34,650 bases of DNA from a virus. Numbering within the stretch: position 1 is the stretch's first letter; every line of letters begins with the position of its first letter. Location: the IMG/VR virus record IMGVR_UViG_3300033148_002074, positions 1 to 34,650 of that record; one strand, given 5' to 3'. Shown piece by piece: positions 21,105 through 27,877 of this stretch. Made by a program: the position numbers and the translations under genes. The notes beneath the pieces are model-generated. The model saw only the letters and a list, made by a program, of their open reading frames with translations, was not told the DNA's origin and made no database searches.

Positions 21105-21354
21105 TTACAATAACTCCTAATACAAGAAGCTTCCCCTCTATTTCTATAATAGACTTATCAAGGCTAGATAATATTTCTAGCGATATTGTCTCTCTATCTT
21201 TATTTTTTAGCATATCATTAAACCCTATCGCCTCATCAGAGTAGTTCATTGTAATACTACATAATCCATTGATAGCAATTTTATTTCTAAGTAAAAGATA
21301 ATTTTCTCTCTCTTCTCTTAGTCGTACAACTTTATCTAAATCTTCAAGCTTCAT
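21079..21354 (-). CDS. First gene of the reversed cassette, hypothetical, 91 aa
   Basis: ATG 21354 follows AAAGGATTTAT and lies about 20 bases after the -10 box of its own promoter. The protein is highly charged and helical at both ends (VVRLREERENYLLLRNKIA and SSLDKSIIEIEGKLL), like a coiled coil. No family is recognised. Confidence 0.68.
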   Translation of the reverse strand: MKLEDLDKVVRLREERENYLLLRNKIAINGLCSITMNYSDEAIGFNDMLKNKDRETISLEILSSLDKSIIEIEGKLLVLGVIVNARTNPKD

Positions 21355-21372
21355 ATAAATCCTTTTTCTTTA

Positions 21373-21381
21373 ATTATACCA
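21373..21381 (-). promoter_or_regulatory. Extended -10 promoter of the reversed cassette
   Basis: On the minus strand TGG precedes TATAAT (complement of 21373-21378). No good -35 box is seen. It faces the four reversed genes and lies back to back with the capsid promoter about 60 bases away. Confidence 0.62.
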
Positions 21382-21437
21382 ACAATCAAACAATAATAAA
21401 AATCAATTAAACTGATTAAGTCAATCAATTATATTTA

Positions 21438-21446
21438 TGTTATAAT
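21438..21446 (+). promoter_or_regulatory. Extended -10 promoter of the capsid operon
   Basis: TGT precedes TATAAT (21441-21446). The upstream stretch is very AT-rich and has no clear -35 hexamer. The transcript would have a leader of about 145 bases before the capsid start at 21597. Confidence 0.65.
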
Positions 21447-21454
21447 GGTATCAG

Positions 21455-21596
21455 AATATTAAAACTCTAGATACCTCTTTAAGAGCCTGGTCTGTTTCAA
21501 TTGTTCAAGTGTATTTGCATTTTGAGCCTTGAGTCGGTCAAGGACACCTCCAAATGACAAAACAATCAACCATATTAAAACAGATAAGGAGACATT
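21455..21596 (+). promoter_or_regulatory. Leader RNA of the capsid operon
   Basis: Visible elements are a near-palindrome CTCTTTAAGAG, a hairpin CCTTGA/TCAAGG (21527-21532 with 21538-21543, five-base loop), an anti-SD stretch ACCTCC (21546-21551), and a long-range pairing of CTGTTT (21492-21497) with AAACAG (21578-21583) supported by ATTGTT/AACAAT (21500-21505 with 21561-21566). The ribosome site AAGGAG lies at 21586-21591. A regulatory role in late gene translation is inferred. Confidence 0.48.
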
Positions 21597-22370
21597 ATGT
21601 CACAAAATCTTTCAGGTGTAGCTGCAAAAGTAAGAAACAATGTAGTCGGAGACAAATATGACTTTAGACTAATGGGAAAAGGTACAGCAACACAAAGAAC
21701 AGGTAGTTCTGCGGATGTAGTTCCTATGGGTATCGCTCATGACTTGAAAGTAGCTACATTAGTAGATTACGAAGCACCAGAGTACACAGATATCTACGAC
21801 TCAAAAACAGTAAACTTTGATGAAGTTGTAGAACTTGCACAAACAATCGCAGGAGCTATGGGTAGAAGAGACGATCAATCAATCATTGACGCACTAAACA
21901 CTTCTACTACTACAGCAGTAGGAGACGGTACAAAAGCACTTGACCTAGCAGCTATCACAGCAGCAGCACAAGCACTCAACTCAGTTGAAGCACCAATGGA
22001 AGATAGATATTTCCTAGTAGAAGAGAAAGGGCTTAATGACCTTCTTAACGACACAGGTATCACATCAGCAGATTACAACTCTGTTAGGCTCTTAATGAGT
22101 GGTGAGATTGATACGTTCATGGGCTTTAAATGGAAAATTGTAGGTTCTGCAAGAGCAGAGGGTGGACTTCCTTACGTAACAACTGTAAGAACAGGGTTCG
22201 CGTTCCATAAATCAGCTATCGGTCACGCTGTAGGAATTGACATGAAAACTCGTGTTGATTGGGTAGCTCACAAAGCATCTTGGTTATCACTAGGTATGTG
22301 GAAAGCAGGTTCAGTAGCTATTGATATCGAGGGTATTATCCCTGTAGAATATCTTAAAACAGCAGCATAA
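21597..22370 (+). CDS. Major capsid protein
   Basis: The 257-residue protein is placed after the scaffold and has the expected capsid features: VVGDKYDFRLMGKGTA near the start, a helix LAQTIAGAMGRRDDQSIIDAL, and a C-terminal beta part TGFAFHKSAIGHAVGIDMKT followed by LGMWKAGSVAIDIEGIIPVE. It resembles compact HK97-fold capsid proteins of podoviruses that lack a long delta domain. Strong AAGGAG and a dedicated promoter fit high expression. Confidence 0.9.
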   Translation: MSQNLSGVAAKVRNNVVGDKYDFRLMGKGTATQRTGSSADVVPMGIAHDLKVATLVDYEAPEYTDIYDSKTVNFDEVVELAQTIAGAMGRRDDQSIIDALNTSTTTAVGDGTKALDLAAITAAAQALNSVEAPMEDRYFLVEEKGLNDLLNDTGITSADYNSVRLLMSGEIDTFMGFKWKIVGSARAEGGLPYVTTVRTGFAFHKSAIGHAVGIDMKTRVDWVAHKASWLSLGMWKAGSVAIDIEGIIPVEYLKTAA

Positions 22371-22380
22371 GGAGTAAGAA

Positions 22381-22632
22381 ATGGCAGGATTTACTAAAGC
22401 AAGTTTTTCAGGTAATGTTGGGGCAGGTTCAGCCGCCCCTAGTTTTTATGTTTATGGTTCGGCAACGGATGATAAAGCAACGGTTATCGCAGATGATTAT
22501 TTTGTCGGGCTGATTGGTATCGTTAAGGTTGGAGATTTTATCTTGGCAACAGCAACAGACGCTTCTGTGCTCTTAGTTGTTACCAAGTCGGACGATGACG
22601 AAGTAGATACAGGCTATGTAGCAGTAGCTTAG
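22381..22632 (+). CDS. Small virion protein, possible capsid decoration, 83 aa
   Basis: It starts ten bases after the capsid stop with GGAG ahead. The protein is Ala/Gly/Val/Asp-rich and beta-like (SFYVYGSATDDKATVIADD, then VGDFILATATD). Its place right after the capsid gene suggests a decoration or head-completion protein. I know no specific family with certainty. Confidence 0.7.
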   Translation: MAGFTKASFSGNVGAGSAAPSFYVYGSATDDKATVIADDYFVGLIGIVKVGDFILATATDASVLLVVTKSDDDEVDTGYVAVA

Positions 22633-22719
22633 TGGTTAACAGAGCCCCTGGAACCCTTGTGTTGAAAGATACATTAAGGTGAGAAGGTAGGGGGTTCGAT
22701 TATCTATTAAGGAGCAATT

Positions 22720-23277
22720 ATGACAGGAACACCATCAAGCATCTCTCTCGCTTCAAACGCTCTCCTATTACTAGGACATCAACCCATAGCAAGTTTTGAT
22801 GAGGGAACAGCAGGAGCTACAATAGCTGCTAATCTTTATGAGACTTCTTATCTAAGCTTACTAACCAACCATAGATGGAGATTTGCATCAAAGAAAGCAC
22901 AGCTAGCAAGACTCACAGAAGAGCCGCTAAACGAATACAAGTATGCTTTTCAGCTACCTTCTGACTCTATCTATCTAATCAAAACAACCTCTAGGCAATA
23001 TCAGATATATGGGAGCAAAGTATACAGCAACGATATGACTATGGAAGTTGATTATACTTATAGGGTAAATGAAGATAACCTGCCCCCTTACTTCGCAAAA
23101 ATGTTTGAGTTCTTTTTAGCTTCTCAGTTCGCACTTTCACTCACAGGAGATATGGAGAAAGGAAACTACTTTTCAAGAATGTATCTAAATGAACTAAAGA
23201 GAGCTAAGTTTGCAGACTCAACACAGCATCCTCAGGTATCGTTTATAGATAACCCTTATGTAGAGGTTCGTTACTAA
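22720..23277 (+). CDS. Tail tubular protein A (T7 gp11-like)
   Basis: The 185-residue protein begins SISLASNALLLLGHQPIASF and has NHRWRFASKKAQLARL near 50-65 and AFQLPSDSIYLIK, the pattern of podovirus tail tubular protein A (adaptor). This protein forms the ring joining the connector to the tail nozzle. AAGGAG precedes the start, and the stop overlaps the next gene as TAATG. Confidence 0.87.
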   Translation: MTGTPSSISLASNALLLLGHQPIASFDEGTAGATIAANLYETSYLSLLTNHRWRFASKKAQLARLTEEPLNEYKYAFQLPSDSIYLIKTTSRQYQIYGSKVYSNDMTMEVDYTYRVNEDNLPPYFAKMFEFFLASQFALSLTGDMEKGNYFSRMYLNELKRAKFADSTQHPQVSFIDNPYVEVRY

Positions 23278-25370
23278 TGGGTGTAGAACATGTCCAGTCA
23301 AACCTAACAGGTGGAGAGATTGCACCAGAACTTCATGCTCGTATAGATATAGACAAATACAAGACTTCGGTAGCACATGCTGAGAATGTTATCATAGTTC
23401 CTCAAGGTGGATTAAGACGCAGACCAGGGCTTGCAAAGATGGATGATGGGGTAGTCGGTGAAGATGCTAGGCTTATTCCCTTTGTCTTTAACAAAACACA
23501 ACAATACCTATTAGTATTTAAGGCGGGCTATGTAGACATATTAAGAGATGGGGAGATAGTTCTAGCTAATCTTGTTATCCCTTACGCTTCGATGGAACTT
23601 ATTAACGATTTAGATATTATCCAATCAGCAGATACAGTCATAATCACACATAAACTATACAGACCACGAATGATAGTAAGACAGGATAGTGACACAGCTT
23701 GGAAGGTCGACATAATCCCTCTTGTAGTTCCCTTGGAAAACTATGTAGGGCTACCTTATAGATATGAGAATAACGGTGAAGAGCAGAAGGTAAAATTAAA
23801 AACAGATGATATCGTATGGAACAATGATGAAAATGATGTGGACGGGGTTCATAATAGATTTTATAGGTATATAGGAACAAATACAGACACTACAATACTA
23901 CCAACACAACCTACCAACACATGGGCAGATATTGCAGACGAGAGCTATACTTCGCGAAATGTGGCGTATGTTGTGCAATTTAGAACAAACGAGGGTGAGG
24001 TGGGAGATGAAAGAAACCTTGCTACAGAAGATTTTACAGTCGGTGCAGTGTGGGAAGATTTAAATGTAGGGAAAGAGCCTGTATGGAGTGATATAAGAGG
24101 GTATCCGGTAAGTTGTACTTTTCATAAAAGTCGCTTATGGTTTGGGGGGAGTCTCGCAAAACCGACTTCTGTTTGGGGTTCAAGAGTAAGAGGCTTCTTT
24201 GACTTTACGGCTAAAAGCCTAAGTGGAACAATCCCAGACGATCATGCGGTTAGTGATACTATAGAAGCAGGACAATACAACAAGATACTTAATATCTTTA
24301 GTGGGAGAGGACTACAAGTATTCACTACAGGTTCAGAGTATTATAATAAGACGGACATCATCACACCTTCTGACTCTAATTGGGAAGTGCAAACGGGCTA
24401 TGGCTCAAAGGGGATAAGACCTATCTTTATTGATGGAGCTACTTTGTTTATAGACAGTTCAGGAAAAACCATTAGGGAATTTGTTTACAACTTTGATGAG
24501 GATGCACATGTATCGAACAGTATCACGCTTTTAGCCTCTCATTTACTAACAGACATAACCTCTGTCGCAGCAATAAAAGGAACGGATATAGACGTATCTG
24601 ACTTTGTTTATGTAGTAAATAGTGACGGAACTTTAGCAGTAATGAATACACTTAGAAATGAGGGTATCTTAGGGTGGACGCATTGGACTACAGACGGGGA
24701 GTTTCTTGATGTTTGTGTAGTTGATAAAGATGTTTATTTCCTAGTTAAAAGAGAGGGCGAGTATTTCATCGAGTTGTTGAATGAGGACTCATATACAGAT
24801 CATAGTGTAGTGCACCCAGGAACAGAGCCAACATGTTTTAATGTTATAGACGGCATATATAATGTGGCATACGAGGGCTACAATGTAATTTATACAGATT
24901 TTAGCACAGGAACACCAATCACAGAAATTGAGACTAACTTCAACGCTGTATTTGATGATACATACTTTAAAGTAATAGCAGATTTTTCTATTATGGCAGA
25001 CGCAAAACAAGAAACCGATAAATTTACAATAGATAGAGACGCATACAGATTAGAAGTTGGACTAAGCTTTGATGTAAAAGTGATAACACTACCCCTCAAT
25101 ACAGAGCTAAGAAGTGGAGCAACCTTACATCGTAGAAAACGGATAGTTAAGGCAGATATTAACGTATATGAGAGTCTAGGTGTATATGTGAGAGATATTC
25201 ATTCATCAGATAGAAAGTTTACAGTAGCATTAGACCAAGCACCAGAGCCTTTCACAGGCTTTAAAGAGTTATACCTTTTAGGTTATGATAGAATAACACA
25301 ACTAGAGATAACACAAGAGAACCCATTACCTATGCTTATTAGAGCTATTGGTTATGAAGTTGCATACTAA
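23277..25370 (+). CDS. Tail tubular protein B/nozzle (T7 gp12-like)
   Basis: The 697-residue protein starts with VQSNLTGGEIAPELHARIDI and VPQGGLRRRPGL, the well-known opening of large podovirus tail tube (nozzle) proteins. Its length is close to that of T7 gp12-type proteins (about 700-800). It includes SRVRGFFDFTAKS and TGSEYYNKTDIITPSD segments usual in this family. It forms the distal tail tube together with the gp11-like protein. Confidence 0.88.
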   Translation: MGVEHVQSNLTGGEIAPELHARIDIDKYKTSVAHAENVIIVPQGGLRRRPGLAKMDDGVVGEDARLIPFVFNKTQQYLLVFKAGYVDILRDGEIVLANLVIPYASMELINDLDIIQSADTVIITHKLYRPRMIVRQDSDTAWKVDIIPLVVPLENYVGLPYRYENNGEEQKVKLKTDDIVWNNDENDVDGVHNRFYRYIGTNTDTTILPTQPTNTWADIADESYTSRNVAYVVQFRTNEGEVGDERNLATEDFTVGAVWEDLNVGKEPVWSDIRGYPVSCTFHKSRLWFGGSLAKPTSVWGSRVRGFFDFTAKSLSGTIPDDHAVSDTIEAGQYNKILNIFSGRGLQVFTTGSEYYNKTDIITPSDSNWEVQTGYGSKGIRPIFIDGATLFIDSSGKTIREFVYNFDEDAHVSNSITLLASHLLTDITSVAAIKGTDIDVSDFVYVVNSDGTLAVMNTLRNEGILGWTHWTTDGEFLDVCVVDKDVYFLVKREGEYFIELLNEDSYTDHSVVHPGTEPTCFNVIDGIYNVAYEGYNVIYTDFSTGTPITEIETNFNAVFDDTYFKVIADFSIMADAKQETDKFTIDRDAYRLEVGLSFDVKVITLPLNTELRSGATLHRRKRIVKADINVYESLGVYVRDIHSSDRKFTVALDQAPEPFTGFKELYLLGYDRITQLEITQENPLPMLIRAIGYEVAY

Positions 25371-25379
25371 GGAGATAAA

Positions 25380-25826
25380 ATGACACCAGCATCACTAGCA
25401 CAAATATCGGGAATTAGCTCTATTGCAGCAGGGATAGGGTCGGCTTTTGCTAAATCTTCTCAATATGATATTCAAAAGATACAAGCCAAAACAAGAGCTA
25501 AGATAGCAAAAATGCAAGGTGAGGCGGATGCTCTCAATCTTCAAAGACAATTTAATCAAACTATGGCATCAAATGTGGTTATGGCAGCAGCACAAGGACG
25601 CTCAGGCGGCAGTGTTGAGCAAATGGCAAGAGCAGGTGAAGAGCAGTATAGGTGGGATGCAGACTTTACCAGGCTATCGGCACAAATTCAAGAGTCAGGC
25701 TATCAAGCACAAGCGACACAATACGGAGCAGCAGCAAGTACGGCTTTAATAGGCGGTTCTTTAGGAGCAATTTCAGGCGGTTTAACTACTATGGGTAAAT
25801 CACTCTATACAATAGGAGATAAATAA
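25380..25826 (+). CDS. Internal virion protein, T7 gp14-like
   Basis: The 148-residue protein has Ala/Gly-rich hydrophobic ends and a central ASNVVMAAAQGRSGGSVEQM segment, followed by a long helix, as in gp14-like ejection proteins. These leave the capsid first at infection and form part of the channel across the outer membrane. It directly precedes two or three larger ejection proteins. AAGGAG lies in front of the start. Confidence 0.82.
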   Translation: MTPASLAQISGISSIAAGIGSAFAKSSQYDIQKIQAKTRAKIAKMQGEADALNLQRQFNQTMASNVVMAAAQGRSGGSVEQMARAGEEQYRWDADFTRLSAQIQESGYQAQATQYGAAASTALIGGSLGAISGGLTTMGKSLYTIGDK

Positions 25827-27877
25827 TGCCATTAAAAGGATTTCAGCCAAAAGAAGTAAGAGTCGAACAAGCACCTGCGATGGTAGCACCTGCACAACAA
25901 GAGGCAGCACAGCAACTTTCTTCACTCTCTGGAAGGCTAGAGCAGTTCTCCCAAGCTATGTTTCAAAAGCAAGCCGAAGTAGTAGCAGATAAAGCTAAAG
26001 ATCAAGCGTTAAAAGACTCTGCAGCAGGAGTGCCTTTCCATAAAGAAGAAGTTTATACTGTTTACGGCAAAGCTTACAACAATACACTAAGTGCCACTTA
26101 TGCTTCAAATGCTGAACTATCTATTAGTCAAAAGGCTCAAGAGTTTTCTTTGCAATTTGAGAACGACCCTGTAGGGTATAGTGAAGCTATGGACTCTTAT
26201 GTAGGTGGACTTGTTAAAAACGCACCTACGCCCTCTTTAAAGACTGTCATAGGGATATATGGAAAGAAAACTTCTAACTCAGGCTTTGGTAGACTTGCAA
26301 TCAAGGAAAACAGAGAGCTAAGAGAATATCAGGCTCAAACATTTATAGATAGTTGGGCTAACGCAGTACCTCAAATCTCAGACATGCTACATAATGGAGA
26401 TACGGCAGGGGCATCTGTTTTCATTGAAGCTAAATTAGCTCAAGGTCAAGCGATGGTAGATGCAGGACTTTTGGAAGCTAAACAATTAGTACAACTCTCA
26501 AAAGGTTCTAAGTTTACAATAACGAATGAAACTTCACTTAAAGATTTCGATGTACTTTTAGGAGAAGGAAGCATAGACAAAGCGAGTGAAATCCTAGTCG
26601 GACTCAAAGAAGTAAACAATCCTGAAATGGATATGAACGAGAATAAAAAGACTTACTCTGATCACCTAAAGAGAATGAACAGCTATTTAACTCAGCAGAA
26701 AGCCATCAAAACAGCACAAGGTAGTACCGCAAATATAGCACTAGGTGATGGAATAAAAATCTTTAAAGCAGGGAAATACCCTGATGATATAGATGAACTT
26801 GAAAGTCAAAAACATTTAGCCTCTGAAACCAAACAACATGAGTTTGAGGTAGCCAAACAAGTACATGAAGAGACTCAAAAGGTAGACACCCTAACTATCA
26901 CAGAGAAAGAAGATGTATATAACACACTAAAAGGAACAGACGAAGCAGACCGTATAGGTGTTGAGGTTATGCAAGAAATAGGAAAAGACCTTAAAAATCT
27001 TAGAACCATGGCAGACAATGATGTAGTAGGGCTTGCAGTCCAAGATGGAGTAATCCCCGCACCACTAGGAATGGGAGTACAAGACGGAGTAGACGGACTC
27101 ATGCAAGGTTTAGACCAAATGAAAAGCTATACTCATGTACTTAAAGCGAAGTACGGAGAAGCATATAATAATATGATGTCAAAAGCAGACGCGAAAAGTT
27201 GGGCGGACTACATGAACAGTCCAAAAATACCAGTAGCACAAAAGATAGAAGTCATAGAAGCAATAGAAACAAATCATCCAGAGAACGCGACTTTGATATT
27301 TAACCAAATAGGGGGGAAGAACGCTCCTACATTTGGTTTTGCTGCGGCACTTTCAATCTCAGGGAACAAAGAAGCTGCAAGAGTGGCTATGCTCGGCAAG
27401 GGTGCAGACGTGGTTGTGCCTAGCGACTACGCGACAGAAGTAAAAACAAGGCTTGGAAACGCATTTGGAGGGTACAAAAGTGACCTTTTCAACAGATATT
27501 ACAATGGTGTTATGGATTACGCAAAAGGAATGGCACTAGAAGGTGAGGAAATCAGCTCAAGGGATAGCGATATAGACGATACTTTCGCAAACTCTATCGG
27601 AGAAATCCAAACATATAACGACAAAGATACGATTTTACCTCAAGGTGTGACTACAAATGAGTTTGAGAAATGGCTTGACAATATAGAAATACCAGGGCAG
27701 CCCGAACTGCAAGAAGGACTACAAGACATAACAGACTTTTTCGGCACAGGAGACTTACAGCTTATGTTTTATGCACCTGGCGAGTATATGATAAAATCAA
27801 GAAACAACGGAAAGCCTATAATCCACATGAACGAGGATGGAACACCATATATTTTAAAATATCCAAAGGCTAAATAA
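25826..27877 (+). CDS. Internal virion (ejection) protein, gp15-like position
   Basis: The 683-residue protein is rich in Ala, Gln and Lys and is mostly helical, with the start MPLKGFQPKEVRVEQAPAMV and a long coiled-coil-like region. It occupies the place of T7 gp15, the periplasmic part of the ejectosome. Its start overlaps the gp14-like gene stop as TAATG, and its own stop overlaps the next start in the same way, indicating coupled expression of the ejection proteins. Confidence 0.82.
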   Translation: MPLKGFQPKEVRVEQAPAMVAPAQQEAAQQLSSLSGRLEQFSQAMFQKQAEVVADKAKDQALKDSAAGVPFHKEEVYTVYGKAYNNTLSATYASNAELSISQKAQEFSLQFENDPVGYSEAMDSYVGGLVKNAPTPSLKTVIGIYGKKTSNSGFGRLAIKENRELREYQAQTFIDSWANAVPQISDMLHNGDTAGASVFIEAKLAQGQAMVDAGLLEAKQLVQLSKGSKFTITNETSLKDFDVLLGEGSIDKASEILVGLKEVNNPEMDMNENKKTYSDHLKRMNSYLTQQKAIKTAQGSTANIALGDGIKIFKAGKYPDDIDELESQKHLASETKQHEFEVAKQVHEETQKVDTLTITEKEDVYNTLKGTDEADRIGVEVMQEIGKDLKNLRTMADNDVVGLAVQDGVIPAPLGMGVQDGVDGLMQGLDQMKSYTHVLKAKYGEAYNNMMSKADAKSWADYMNSPKIPVAQKIEVIEAIETNHPENATLIFNQIGGKNAPTFGFAAALSISGNKEAARVAMLGKGADVVVPSDYATEVKTRLGNAFGGYKSDLFNRYYNGVMDYAKGMALEGEEISSRDSDIDDTFANSIGEIQTYNDKDTILPQGVTTNEFEKWLDNIEIPGQPELQEGLQDITDFFGTGDLQLMFYAPGEYMIKSRNNGKPIIHMNEDGTPYILKYPKAK

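Noticed and set aside
22618-22712. tRNA-like stretch: D-arm-like AGCTTAGTGGTTAACAGAGC and T-loop-like GGTTCGATT
   Set aside because: No acceptor stem, anticodon stem or five-pair T stem can be formed, and the D-arm-like part overlaps the end of the gene at 22381. It may be chance or a decayed tRNA, but it is not a tRNA gene.
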